Part shown: positions 1 to 12,500 of the stretch, in pieces
Layout: each line of letters opens with the position of its first letter
Position numbering within the stretch: position 1 is the stretch's first letter
DNA from: Litoditis marina
Taxonomy: Eukaryota; Nematoda; Chromadorea; Rhabditida; Rhabditidae
Direction of reading: 5' to 3'
Assembly: GCA_964036275.1 (NCBI GenBank)
Contig: OZ038435.1
Coordinates: 33,235,728 to 33,299,727, forward strand
Length of the DNA stretch: 64,000 bases
Notes under the pieces: model-generated
Told to the model about the DNA's origin: nothing
Seen by the model: the letters and a program-made list of their open reading frames with translations, nothing else
The model's database searches: none
Translations under genes and position numbers: made by a program

Positions 1-3000
1 TCCAGATGACGTTTTCGTTCCCCTGGGCCCGCGTCTGAAGGAGCTTTCTCTCAAGGGAAACCTCCTATTGGAAATCGATGAAAATATGCTGAAGAGCCTG
101 AAACGACTACAAGTGTTGGATCTAACCAGTTAGTTTTATTACACGACAAGCACATTTTCATCCCACGTGAAAGGTTTTCACGTGATTTTACCCGCCAGAG
201 AAAGGCTTGAAAAAGATTTTCCCTCCGATATGGAGCTCGATTCAAACTTGATTTCAACATTTAAGTCTTGATTTACAACTCTACTACGTGATCTGCAAAC
301 TTCCTTCTTCATACCATGATTTTTTGTTGAAGAAAGCTTGGGATCTTGGATTACGGTAACATTCCAGGCAACAAAGTGACGTCGATCCAGAAGAAGATTC
401 TCGACGCGACGCCGGATTTGCGGAAACTTCTACTAGACTCGAACGACATTTCTTCCATTGAAGACGGGGCCTTCGAGTCGCTTAAAGGACTGACCAAACT
501 GAGTCTCGCAGGGAACCAACTGACGAATATCACCAAGTGAGGGATTACTAAAAACTATAAAATGTATCAATAATTATGTAATTAGTGTGTAAGAAAAGCA
601 AGTAACTGAGTAACTAAAAGTAAGAGTAGAGTTTTAATTACGAAATAAGTAACTATACTATGTTTCACTCATCCATAACCTCCTACAGTACATGTACATA
701 ATTCAAAGTGGGCAAGACTGTTTTCTAGGGGGCGACAGTGCGTTATTGTACGAATTTACTCACGAATTTGGTATTTGTTTGCTTGTTGTCTGCGTATCCC
801 CGACCTACACACTCTAACCGGTGTCTGTTTTAGGAACACGTTTAAAGGACTGGAGTCGCTGGAGGTCCTGAACCTGCAGAACAACCAGATCACCTCCATT
901 GACTGGGCCGCTTTCTCCAACATGAACAAACTCAGAATTTTGGATCTGGGAACGAATCATGTGACCAACGTAGGTTCTATGTGGATATATATTTTACAAT
1001 AAAAAAGAGAAAACTTTTCATGCTGTGCATGTAGTATGATCTCCTTGCGCCCTGCTCGTATCGTGGAATATCTGCGTGTCTGCACATGTATCTACAACTC
1101 ATTTGTGGTCATTTTCTGATTTTCCAGGTGGAGTTGCGCGGTTTGGAGAAGTTGGAGAAGTTGTTCCTCAACAACAATAGCATCCAGTCGCTGAAGAACG
1201 TCAGTCTGCGGTAAGTACACCTCTCGATCTCGAAATAAAATGTCTTTTATAATATGATATAATGGTGTTCCATATTATGGTGTTTGCGTTTTTGTCCCTT
1301 CTGTGTAGTTTGATCTCGTCGCGTTTTTATTCAACTCGGACAATTATGAGGTGTATCAAGATTAAGCTATAAGATTTGGTCTTTCCCTACTGTGCATGTC
1401 GCTGATTTCTACACGAGTCCGCGACCTAATTTGTGACGAATTTTTTTTTCGAGAAACATTAAGAGTCAGTTGTAAGAAAGTCTCTGGTGGTAGGAATTAG
1501 ATCAAAGTATATCATTGTTTCAGAGAAGATTGCACCTACTAAAAATATATGCCCAGTATGAAGTTATATCTTTTCAGTGATCTACCCGCCTTGATTCTCA
1601 TTTCCATGGACCGGAATATGGTCTCGGAAATACGGGATGGGGACCTGTTCGGTCTGTCCAGAAGTACGCGATTGGAGAGTCTGACTCTGGCATCTAACAA
1701 CATCAGCGAGGTATGGTTATTGTCTCAATTACATCCCAATTCACAGATGATTGTTCGAACGAAAATGAGCAGGGTGGGAGACGCCGAGACATCCTTTACT
1801 TGCAACATTTGGGATGATTCAAACCAACTTTTTCGAAACAAGATGAACTCATTTTCTCGGATAGCTAAAAATAGACATTGAATGATTCATTTCGGTGTTG
1901 CATGATTTGAAATGTTATTATGATCTATCTGTGTGTTGATTATCGTATTGCAGATCGCCGCTCGTGCTCTCAACCCAATACAACACGTGAGCATCCTCGC
2001 CATACAGAACAACCATCTCACGTCTCTCAGTTCAGGTGGGAATCTCAATTCACCCTTCTGAGTACGTATGCTAGAAGATCCCGGCCCCTACATCCCATCC
2101 TGCGTATCCTCAAATATACGCTATCTCTTTGTTCTTACATCCTGTCGGGATGTACGAAACGAGAAATAGTGAGGCAGAGCGAGAGACGCAGGATGGGACG
2201 AATATGCCGGTATCTTCTAGCATACGTACTCAGAGGTTCTTGAGAGTTAGATGTCATTTGTGAATCTGAGAATCAGTCCGCTCGCAAACTGACAAGTTAC
2301 ACTATGAGTTTGAGTTGGACTCGACTTGCGGATGTTGAAGTTTCTCCGTGTGAATTTGAGTTTTAATTTCGAAATAAACAATCATACGAGAAACTTAAGA
2401 GTAAACGAACCAACTATTCACCTTCCGTTAACTTTAAAAACCATTTTCAAACTTCAGAAGGTCAGTCCTTCCTCCGACCCCTGCGTCGACTGACTACTCT
2501 TTTGTTATCTGGGAATCAGATAAAATCGATACAAGAAGATGATCTACCGAAGACCATTTCTATACTGGCAGCTGATCACAATCAGCTCGAGAAGGTATGG
2601 TGAAACTTTTATCAAACTAAAACGAAAAAACCACACCACGGCAATTTGTGGTGAGCTTCGGGAATATTTCGGTTCGCGGTAGGATAAGGTACCTTCTCGC
2701 CCTATGTGGCCATATTTGATTAAGTTCTACAATATAATATTTGGTTGGTTTCACCGTTATCAACTGTAGTTATTAGTTAATGATGTGTGCGCAGGTCGAA
2801 CTAAAACTCAAATTTGGTCAATTTGGTTTTTCATTGCTTTTAACGGTGGTTCCGCTGTATTTGTAGTTTGATGCCAGGGCGTTTCGGTCGGAATCCGTAT
2901 GATTTGTATCGAGATCGATCGAGCGTTTCGGTCGGAATGATTTGTATCGAGATCGGACTACAATGAAAACTCCCTACAAAGGATTCGTTGTAGTCTGATC

Positions 3001-4955
3001 TAAATGAAAGCATCAGTTCACGAATTTAAACGGAAAAGAAGATCAAACTACAAACACATCATGATAGTACAAGCATACACCGTGTAGGCTCGTTCTGTAA
3101 ACAGCGAACCCTATGTGTGATGTATCTGTAGATCGATGGTCGTGCCTTCGCCGGCATGTCAATGAGACGTCTGTTCATCAACGACAACCAGCTGGCCTTC
3201 CTGCCCCGTCACACATTCGACTCTTTCTCCATGGACACCCTCGAGGCCGTCGACGTCTCATGTTCGTTTCATTTTCATTGGGCTCACTTTTTTTTCATCA
3301 GAAGTAAACTGAATAGTCAGGTAAAGTTGACATTCTAATGAGGTATCGTGCACTTTGTCATTACATGTGTTTGAGTTCTGCTGTGTATAACATGTTTCAC
3401 GTGACAGTGGAATCGGCTAAGAGGATATTATGTTAGGTTCGATACTGGTTAGTGAATACGGTATTGGGTGGTATTTAGTACTGGCTCGGTTCATCTAAAG
3501 AAGAGAGCCTCTCAATTGTATGATAGATTGATAATTTCTCGAAATGCCTAAATTACTAATTCGTGCAACTAAACGGTTTGCGAAAGCAAACTTAATCTCA
3601 TGAACTTGAACCCATCTGGACTTTATATTCAACTGTGATCCCCGATCTCATGGATTAATTGTTTCGAGACTTGAATAGATCTGTGGAACAATTCGACAAC
3701 TTGTCACTATCGTTTCGCTCGACTCTACTTCACGAAACAATGTAGCTAGTTGATTCTCCCAACAAAAGGAGGTTTTCTTAACTTTAGTTCACGTATCACG
3801 CATTTCAGCGAATACGTGGCAGTGTGTCTGTGGTGAAGAGTGGCTGGGCAGCTGGCTGGACAAGATCGGGGATAGAGATGTCGGAGACGGTAGGTCACCA
3901 CGACTCGGACAATTCTCTGCCAATCAGCATCATTTGTAGCGGCTTTGCCGAGAGAGTAAGCAGATCAAAGAGACGCATACTATCTCAGCCTGTCTGCGGC
4001 CTCATTGACCTCCATGCTCTCTCGCTTTTGTAGCGTGCTAATCCTAATCACGAAAATTGGCGCAAATGTGTCTGAGGAATCTGTCAAACTCTTCATTTAA
4101 GCGATTATTCTGTTGAATCAGAAAATCTCTAATTTAGTACTGCATAAGGCTTCAACTCGCCTTTGGTCTTTTAGGTGGGATTCAAAGATTTCTTACATGA
4201 GTGCTACTGTATCACGTAGAGCCTATGTAACAGTGTCTGCTAGAACAGATGTAATTTATAGTAAGTTACTATTGAAAATATACGCATATTTGTTTATTAG
4301 TGAGATTTTGGACGCAAGTATAATAATATGTATCGATTGATTTTAGGCCCACTCGGTTGTCTGGCTGCTCGTCGCTGTGGTCTGGATAACCAACTGGAGG
4401 AGGTAGAGGACAAATCAGCCTGGGTTACGGTAGTGGCCAGTATTTTAGCAGCCGTCTCGCTGCTAATACTGGTCGCAATCGCCTTCCTCTTCGTCAACGA
4501 CGGAAAACAGAGGGTGAGTAGTTGATATAGTCAACATCATTCCCACTGAGACCCCTACAGTACACATCCACACTTCACAATGATTGTTTCATAATAAAAC
4601 ATTTGAACCAACAATTTCGAATACGTAATAAGGGATAACAATCGGTTGTGGAAGTATAAACCTTTTCGATAACGTTGCGTAAAAGGAACGGAAGGAAAGT
4701 GTTGGGATCATGCTGTAGGAAAGAGGAATACTAGATGTCGTATTTTTTATAACTTTCGTTCTTTTAGCTATTTGTAATCAGTTTCCGTCGTTTGGATCAT
4801 CATTCACATTTCAGATAATTATGATGAGACCTCTGGGTCGCGGAAGTAATTCCGACCTGCACAAGTTGATTTCGGACGCCGATCCCCTGATTCAGGGCGA
4901 ACCCTCAAAACGTCCCGCAACGGAGAAGAAGAAGGTCCGCTTTGAGGACAAATAG
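1..4955 (+). CDS. Extracellular leucine-rich-repeat, single-pass transmembrane protein (5' end outside window)
   Basis: Eleven exons give 461 residues in one continuous frame: 2-128, 368-536, 834-969, 1128-1210, 1578-1710, 1954-2035, 2458-2594, 3132-3261, 3809-3889, 4347-4513, 4815-4955. Repeats of the form LxxLxLxxNxI run through the first eight exons (for example LEVLNLQNNQITSI). Exon 9 and the start of exon 10 make a cysteine-containing cap (WQCVC, then LGC and RRC) like an LRRCT. A membrane helix follows (about VTVVASILAAVSLLILVAI), then a 50-residue cytoplasmic tail ending KKKVRFEDK and TAG. The family (eLRR-TM) acts at cell surfaces in adhesion, matrix patterning or receptor roles; the exact member is not recognised. 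The signal peptide and first repeats lie upstream of the window. The exon 8 donor (GTTCGT) is weak, so that boundary is less sure. Confidence 0.85.
2058..2232. mobile_element. Foldback MITE-like element, copy 1
   Basis: A 28-bp inverted repeat (2058-2085 and 2205-2232, one mismatch, starting CTGAGTACGTATGCTAG) encloses about 120 bp. The interior also folds on itself (CATCCTGCG against CGCAGGATG). It has no coding capacity and lies in intron 6 of the leucine-rich-repeat gene. A diverged copy is at 5437-5607. Confidence 0.8.
2866..3115. repeat. TGTAGTTTGAT inverted-repeat element with internal duplication and stem-loop tail
   Basis: It starts with TGTAGTTTGAT. Inside, a block beginning GAGCGTTTCGGTCGGAAT and ending ATCGAGATCG is duplicated in tandem (about 2878-2918 and 2922-2957). 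A half-copy reading GATCAAACTACAAACAC follows near 3043. The stretch ends in a stem-loop, TGTAGGCTCG ... AGCGAACCCTA (3084-3113). Related pieces occur at 12121-12200, 12937-13000, 19898-20035, 44118-44190, 49928-50006 and 52172-52236. Confidence 0.65.
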
Positions 4956-6140
4956 ATACCACGGTATCACCCGGTCGGGACCATTTGTCAGGAAAAGTGG
5001 TCCTTTAATTGTCTCAAGGAAACTGCGTTTTATTAATCTCGTAGCTGAATGACTCGCGATCAAACAGAAACAGTTACATTTTTTCTCATTTCCTCCTTGC
5101 ACTCTTCATTCGCTACGGCGAAGTCTTTTTACCACAAAAAGTATATGTATTGATTTTCGTGATTTCTCCAGCTTTTTCTTCCCGGTTAACTGCCCAATGT
5201 GGCCGCCCGTTCCCTACGAGTTTCACCCCCGTTGAATAATTCGTGTATTAATACCCACTCACCATACCTGTATGAACTTTTGTTCGTATTTTGAAAGCGT
5301 TCGTATTTTGTAGTTTGAACTTCTCTTCTGATCTTTATACCCATGAAAAAAAACAGAAAGGTCAAACTACAAGATTTATATAGCAGGCGAAAAACTGATA
5401 TTTTTTCTAAGTTTTTATCTCCGCGTGTTAGCCTGCCCAGAGTACGTATGCTGGAATATCCCGGCGTCCTAATTCATTCCTACGTCTCTCGCTTTGCGCA
5501 CTGTTTCGCGATAATGGTTTCCCGACGGGATGTAAGAGCAGAGAAATAGCGTATGTTTGAGAAGACGCAGGTTTGGATCTGAAAGACGGGATATTCTTGA
5601 ATATGGCCACAGAATTGAGTCCCAGAGCGAAGTTCCAGGCCGTTTAAAAACTCCGGGTCTTCAAATTTTTGATCTTTGGTCCCATTTTGTTAGCCAAACA
5701 CAAACTACATTCAGGCTGTGTACTAAAGTTGTAAGTTTTGATGCTGGTATTCTCATGTGTTTCGAGCGAGTTTATTTTGTGGGATGAACCATTCAATTCA
5801 GCTTGAGCACACTAGAATATTAAATCATTTATAATATGATGTTATTAACTCTGGACATGTTTCAATAACCGTGTAACCTCGTTTGTTAATAGTTAAGTAT
5901 TTTGTCAGTGATGAAATTGCCGTGGAATAAATATGTATCGATCGGTCTTGATGTGTCATCATCAGAATACGTGTTCGAATTTTCGTCGAGATATTTTGGT
6001 TCTCACGAAACCTCGCCTATAGTAAATAATAATAATAATTTATCAACCTGATATTGGACAGACACATATCAAAACGAAGAGTGTAAGGATTGTTGTCGAA
6101 AAACTCGAAATTTCAAACTTGATTAACAACCCTAATCCAC
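4956..6140. other. Intergenic, 3' flank of the leucine-rich-repeat gene
   Basis: No gene was found. It holds a short inverted pair TTGTAGTTTGA (5308) ... TCAAACTACAA (5361), the second foldback copy, and an (AAT)n tract near 6026. The rest is A/T-rich and unremarkable. Confidence 0.6.
5437..5607. mobile_element. Foldback MITE-like element, copy 2 (degenerate)
   Basis: The left end reads GAGTACGTATGCTGGAATATC, like the copy at 2058. The interior shares GACGGGATGTAAGAGCAGAG and GAGAAATAG, and the right end shares GACGGGATATTCTTG in reverse. It is more diverged than copy 1, so it is probably older. Confidence 0.6.
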
Positions 6141-6144
6141 AGGC

Positions 6145-6745
6145 TCCAAGTGCGTCCCGGGGACGCATCCACAGGCTGAACTGATTCTGATCATGACGGC
6201 TATCTACAAGAGCTCAAGCCACCATAGAAGGAACGGATGCACAGTGCCATCTGAACTTCCTCAAGGAGATGTTATCTACCCGCGGCTGTTCACCGCCGTG
6301 CTCGATATTGCTCTCCGGAAGTTGAATTGGCAATGCAGAAGACTAAAAGGGGCGGGGCGGATGATGGAATAATACTTCCTCCGAACAAAAGGGTTCTCCG
6401 TAGATGATGGAGGAACTTGAGTTCGCCAATCCGTCGGGCTCCAGATGAATCCAAACAAATCCGAATATATGAACAACGTGGAGAACGCGACGCCGCTAAA
6501 AAACCATATGCTTACTGTCGAAAACTTCCGTTGAGTATCGGTGTCCCTCTTTGTGAGGAAGCCAACTGGGATGTAGAACTGAGCCGACGATGTTTGTCAG
6601 AATGAGCCGCGTTCAACGAGTATCGTCATATACTGAAGACTCCATCGTTACTCGTTACCCATGTAATACAAGGCAAAGATTTTACATTTCGTTGTCCTTT
6701 CGAGACTACTGTAGGGCAGTGAATTTATTCTGAGCATTGTCAAAG
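6145..6745 (+). pseudogene. Broken RTE-like non-LTR retrotransposon reverse transcriptase fragment
   Basis: Translated pieces match the conserved order of an RTE-clade reverse transcriptase: PQGDVIYPRLFTAVLD (from about 6250), where the second half resembles the xGDxISPxLF motif; GLQMNPNKSEYMNN (about 6430-6480); and FNEYRHILKTPS (about 6612-6650). These pieces lie in different frames with several stops between them. The catalytic YADD block is not recognisable, so the copy is dead. The endonuclease and the element ends are absent. Confidence 0.7.
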
Positions 6746-9049
6746 AAGTAAGAAGAATATCGAGCGTCTCCGAGTCGTGCAAAGAAAAATGGAGCGTGGC
6801 TCCATAGGGTTGTTAAAGTCAAATTTGAAAACTGAAAATTTCCACAACTTCAAATAATTGAGATAGTCGAAACTGAGAAAAGTTGCTGGAAATTTGATTT
6901 TTTTGAGCTTCCACTTCATGCAGAACATCCATCGTTGGTTACTAACCGACAATAGTGAAAGAGATTTGTAACCAAAATATGACTACTGTTTAAAACTATT
7001 TATGCCAGCTGCATATCATACATACTGTATGCTGATGCGCAGTTCGTGTCCCATAGGTTTTTTTTACGTAACTTTAATAACATTCTCACACAATTATACT
7101 TACAGAACGAATTCGTCAGGACTCCATCAACTCCAAGCGTCTGTCACTGTCTGCTGGTGATGGATCGGTGGCTGGGCCGAATCCAGCCGAGGTATTGCCC
7201 ATTGGAAGCAGAATGGACAGAAGGTTCACGTCTGAAAATAAACCAAGATCAGGTTGAAACCTGCGGTCGCACTCGGTGTAGACCTCTGAATTGCAACTGA
7301 AGCTGTGAATGACCGGAACACGGCATAGAGTCACACATCATGAGCTAATCACTGTTTTTGTGACTTGAAGATGCTGTCCTCTTTTCAAATTTTCAGCCAG
7401 TTTCGTTGATACAATTCATGAATTTTTTCTTCTTTTTTTCTTGTTTCTTGAAAAATGCTCAGAAATCAGAGAAAAACACATTGAATTCAGTCCGATTAGA
7501 AATGGTTCTCGGTTCTTCTGTAATACTCATCGTGGATCGACGAAGTACGAAAGACAGTCACAATCTTGAAAAAGAGAGTCAAAATCTAGAAAAAGCCCCT
7601 AGGTGACATTAGACAACAAACAATAAAAAAAACTTCAGCTCAATTTCAGAAGCGAGTTGTGGAAAAATTCACATTTTTCAGTTTACTCGTTGTAGCTAAT
7701 TGAATCGACAAGAATTCTCCAAAATAATAATAAAATCTTGTTTGTGTATACAAATGTTCAAAACAAAACATTTCACTAGCGTTTCATACGAACAGACTTC
7801 TAATAGGACTGGGCTACCCTATTGCTGATACAAGGATAACAAACTGGAATGAGAAAAGTGTTGAAAACTATGTGAAAAAGACTTTCTTAACACGTAGACA
7901 GACAGGCGACAGATACTAACACACGTAAACAGGCGTGCGAGCTAATGCTAATGAGATACGTAGAAGAAGTATGTTACGTCACGTAAATTCTAATAAGATT
8001 AGCCAAGGACTGCACGATATGATAAGTACCCATGAGTTTTCAGTTTTCTACCGCGTGGATAGAATATTTTCTACCCTGAGTTTTCTACCCTGTAAGTCAA
8101 ATATTTTCACCCTGAAGGCTCTAACTTGTGAGTATGCGAATAGTATTGTCTACCATGAGTTGCCACCCTCTGCGCAGAATATTAACAATTCTGAGAATTT
8201 CACCATGAGACTGAAAGTGAGTAGAAAATAGTTCAGCGAAATACTCGGCGAAAAGATTTTACTTGTCTTGATTTTATCTGATAAGTAAGTTCTACTTTGG
8301 AAATGAATCTTATTTTACCTAATTGATAAACATATGAACTTGTTTCGACGTAGCTGCAAAATACTTGAGCTCAATGAGTTGCTACACTTCGGCCTTCTGA
8401 TCGACCAGGCCAATCCCACAAAGAAGCCACCATTGCGTTGACCCTATCAGGGGTTACCAACTAGTAAGCAAAAGGGTAAACCAGGTAACCCGGTTGATGG
8501 TTACTTGATAGGGTTAACGAAATTCCGGGTTGAAGGCACCATTGGGTCGGAACTATGCCGTTCTTCTGTTCAAACTACCAGCTCAAGTTTCAACACTTTG
8601 CTTCTATCATTCTCTTTATCACAACATGCAATATGTTCTTTATTACAAGTATAAAAGGCGTATAACTTTTTATAAAAACAGGTTACAAAGAGTGATAAAG
8701 GGAGCTGACTGTGACGTCATGTGGTGAGAGACGGAGAGGAAGGGGGTGTAAGACAAAGTCAGAGAAACAGAGATGTCGAGAAAGAGTGCAATGAACCGAC
8801 TTGTGACGACCGATTTTTTATAAACGCAACATACAAAGTATAAAACAATTTAGTGAGAAAGGCCTCCTGGAGCTACACGAAACGAATGAAAATCTACTTG
8901 CAAAAGTACCGTACCCACGGGGGGCAAAGTCGCGACTTGAAGGACGCGCGAGCGGGGCAGGACCCGCGCCCGAGAGCAGTCCTTCAAGAAACGAGGGCCA
9001 GAACTAAGGGGAGAGAGTCGTTTATACAGGAATCAGTACGGCAGCATAC
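6746..9049. other. Intergenic region between the RTE remnant and the myosin light chain 3' end
   Basis: No supportable gene. Short open frames at 7046-7300 and 7935-8231 have no recognisable domain or splice structure. About 8430-8530 is rich in GGTTACC/GGTTAACC words, like 61170-61392 and 63120-63345. From about 8930 the base composition turns G/C-rich and includes a hairpin. The end nearest 9049 should be the 3' UTR of the minus-strand myosin gene. Confidence 0.5.
8936..8988. other. GC-rich hairpin just past the myosin light chain stop
   Basis: CTTGAAGGAC (8936-8945) pairs exactly with GTCCTTCAAG (8979-8988). Between them lie complementary GC-rich stretches (GCGAGCGGGG and CCCGCGCCCG). It sits about 60-115 bp downstream of the mlc-3 stop codon on the minus strand, so it could fold in the 3' UTR or act in 3'-end formation. 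The function is inferred from position only. Confidence 0.4.
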
Positions 9050-12000
9050 TTAGTCTTGGTCGGGGAAGGGACCAGCCAGAACCTTCTTGATGAAGTCTGA
9101 AAAGCAAAAGTTTGCAAAATAGCGGTTACAAAACTACGGTAGTTCAACATCGGGGTCAACTGTTGAGAGCAGCAAACTTTGAGTAAAGTTCAACGAAAAC
9201 ACATGACTGAATGATCGAGACTTAAATGGTGCTGTCACTTTTGCATTGAGAACAGGATACTAGTAAGTTAACGATTATAGGATCCAGCCAATCGTATTAT
9301 TATAGCTCTCGCCATCTCAACAACCGCAGCGTTTCTTTTTCTCTGTGAACTTTGTAAACAATGTTTTGTGCGTCAAGCCATCATTTTGTGTTGTAACATC
9401 ACGGCTGCCCGGAGCCGCGGCGCAGAAGAATGCACAGAATAAAAAGCGAGCTGATCCCAGGAAATCAGTTTAACCAAACAAATCCATAATTTTGTCCGAC
9501 CACACATGTGAGAACACATCGAAAAAGCTATAGCACATCATTGTTCACACTTTTCGCCAAATTTATAATTTCAGATAGACTTATAACGTCACTATTCCCA
9601 GTGAAATAGAAAGTGTACTCACCCTCGTACTTGACCATGCCCTCGGCGTCTTCAACTCCCTTGAGGAGCTCGTCAGCCTGTGAATGTATATGTTAAAGTA
9701 CACGTGAAACGATGTCATGATGGAAACTGGTGGAAGCTGTGTTACGAGGGTTGTAAAAGAGAATATGACCATATGTTAGCCCAGTGCATAATGTGAGCTG
9801 AAACATGGAAACATATTACGAATGAGATTTACGTAGCATACACGTGTTCTTGTCTGAAAACACGTGAGATCACGTGAAGCGTACCTCGTCGGCGCTGAGT
9901 CGCTCGCCGAGAGCCAGCAGGATGTGTCTGAGTTCCGCGCACATGATCTTGCCGCACTCCTCCTTGTCGAACACCTTCAATCCCTCGACGAAGTCGGCGT
10001 ACGTTCCTTGCTCCTGGAAAAGGCAATCAATGAACACCGGTCAATCAATATGCATATGATGCATGGCGATTGCAATTTTGGTGGTAGGCACTGAACACAC
10101 AGTACTCAAGTGTTAAAAACTGTCGTGGTGTTACTCAAACTAGCCATGCATTTGTGTTCTGCATCTAATCCCCGCTAGTAAAAATACATGTTCCTTACAT
10201 TACGAATATGAAATGTTTTTCCACGTGAGTACTACCTTTATACCATCGCTACTTGCCACAGGCTGCTTTAGTGTTTCATGTGCACCTATATTACTGGTCA
10301 TTCTCGCTTCACGTGACAATTTCCACGTTCTACGTGTCTATTCGCTCTATTTATAGTATATTTCCCCCTCGCTACTTGGCAAAGGCTGCCCTAGTGTTTC
10401 ATAAGAAGCGCGGGCGGCTGTTACATCTCAACGCCGGCGGCAATCTATGGCAGCTGTACAACTTATTGATTAACTCAAAGCGGCAGATAAACATTCGAAA
10501 CCGAATATTGATTAAGCTAGTGACAAGCATATCATTTATCTAGTATTTGGTGTGTTTCCAATGATTTGATACTACACGTTTGGGAAAGAAGTGGGTTCTC
10601 AGGTCACAAAACAAGTTAGAATGGAGTTTTCCGGTTACAAATTTCGTATTCGTGTGACTCTACGTTCCATATCATCATATGTCAAAGAAGGTGGAAGAAA
10701 ATAGTCGACAATATGTCAAAATTGGAAAGTACCCGCTGTTTGTGTAGTCGATCATCAAAGGTCTACTCCACTAGCTACAGTAACCCATCAATCAATAAGC
10801 AACTTGAAACTTTCTCCGGATCGGAGCACTATTTGCCTATGCGTTGCGTTGAAGTGCCGCTGATAAGTACGCGGAGTTTTCCGAGAACGCGAGAGAGTGT
10901 GCAAACGGAGAGGGCGCCAGACAGCCGCCGCAGTCGGGGCTCTCGAGCCGAAAAAAGATGGCCGATCAAGAAGATGCGAACCAATGTTTCAGCGATACGG
11001 AAATTCAAGGGTGGAACTCTAATTCGGAACTTTAACTAAAACAAAGCTTAAGTTGAACGGTTGTTGTTTAGTTGTTTATTGTTTGTTGTTCACTATTTAC
11101 TGTTTTGTTTACCTTTTCCTTGCTGAGCTGCTCGTAGATTGGCATCCACTCCTCGAAGGAGATGCGCTTCTCTCCCTTGCGCTTGTACTCCTGGCCGGAA
11201 GCCTGGAAGGAAAATATGGGTTGCGGTTACGGTAGCTGGTTGACGCAGTTTGTTCTGGTGGTAAGATGATAAAATCAACGCAATAATCAAAATTGCTAAA
11301 TAGCTGTCGTTAAAAACCGTATAACTTGTAGTTTCTACCGAACAATATAACTGCGCAGAATTAGAAATCCAGTTAAAGAGCGCATCTTTGTCAAATTCAA
11401 TACATTGTAAGTGTAGAAAGCGCATGGGAGTAATGAAGTTTTGCTTGCAGAATGAGAAAAGAGCATGTATTCAATGACTATGGGATATCATTTCACACAA
11501 CATATGGATCAAACAAAAGTTAGACTGAGAATGTTATAGCAAGAATCGAGATATATGCCAAGAATTGATGTGAGTGCCAAGAATCGATGACTACCGTACC
11601 TTCAGCACCATGGCGTTGGTGGGCTTGAGTCCAGCGGCGCGGACGACGTCTCCGATCTGGGTACCGTCAATCTTGCCATCGAGTTCCTCGTCGTAGAGGT
11701 TGAAGATCTCCTTGAGTACATCTGAACAAGAATCGATATGGAAGGTACGGTAACACTATTTACGTCTGTGTGGCCCTTCACGCGCAAGTTAGCTGAGCGC
11801 AGGCACTTGAACTAAAACATTGGCCATATCTTAGCAATGGAAGTGAATGAATAGGGTGAGAACGTTCATAATTGTGTTGGGCAACTATTCTTTCAAATAA
11901 CACTAGAGATATGCCATTAAGAATATTTTAAATGACATGTTGTGTAAAACAAGAGCTAGATGCGCTAATTAAACGTGTACACTTGTCAATGAACTGTGAA

Positions 12001-12259
12001 AAACTAGTGCGAATTGCTCAATGTATGTGACGATGTCTGCATTTGACTAAATGTTGAAGTACACTATGCGATTTGTGATCTCGATACATATCAAAATATA
12101 CTATTTTTGACCGAAAAGCAGCGGAATGAAGCTACAAACACATTGGGATAGGACAACACCGTATAGGCTCGCGTTGAAAAGAGCGAAGCCTATAGATGTG
12201 CTGATAATTGGGTGAAGATGAGTTGCCGAATAGATTGGAAGCTCACCTTGAGACGGCAT
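9050..12259 (-). CDS. mlc-3: Myosin essential (alkali) light chain, MLC-3 type
   Basis: Six coding exons in transcript order: 12259-12247, 11721-11600, 11202-11113, 10013-9885, 9677-9623, 9096-9050. They total 456 bp, giving 151 aa and TAA. The protein starts MPSQDVLKEIF and ends GPFPDQD. It contains degenerate EF-hands ([24 protein letters not shown]) that lack several calcium ligands, as usual for essential light chains. Blocks such as EQGTYADF and [12 protein letters not shown] match nematode MLC-3 almost word for word from memory. The product binds the lever arm of muscle myosin heavy chain. All junctions are GT..AG and phase-consistent. Exon 1 codes only four whole codons. The start is fixed by the short first exon, which leaves no other in-frame ATG. 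Confidence 0.93.
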
Positions 12260-12500
12260 TATCGGCAGTAGACTAAGCGAAGTAGTGAGGAACCTGGCAG
12301 TGTTATAGCCGAGCGCCCCCGAAGAGGGCGGATATTTTTAGTGAGATTCGGATGTAAAGCTGCGAGACAGCACACGGATCAGCCAGACGCAGACGGTTCG
12401 CGCGACCAGAGAGCATCCGCCGCGAGGAGGGCCCAGGGATGGATACTGTATCTCGCCGATCCGGTCCCGGCTGGATATTTGTCGCCGCTCTCAAAATCGC
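12260..12500 (-). promoter_or_regulatory. Putative promoter and 5' UTR of the myosin light chain gene
   Basis: A G/C-rich island lies directly upstream of the mlc-3 ATG, in contrast to A/T-rich surroundings. On the minus strand it reads GGCTATAACAC at about 12309-12299, a possible TATA-like element. CTAAAAATAT (12341-12332) is one base from the MEF2 consensus and fits a muscle gene. No experimental support; position and motif only. Confidence 0.35.

Noticed and set aside
2059..2243. Apparent coding frame continuing LRR exon 6
   Set aside because: It is the foldback element read through after the donor at 2036. The true continuation is exon 7 at 2458.
6417..6605. 62-codon plus-strand frame as a small gene
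   Set aside because: It overlaps, in another frame, the degenerate reverse transcriptase block (QMNPNKSEYMNN), so it is a shadow of the dead element.
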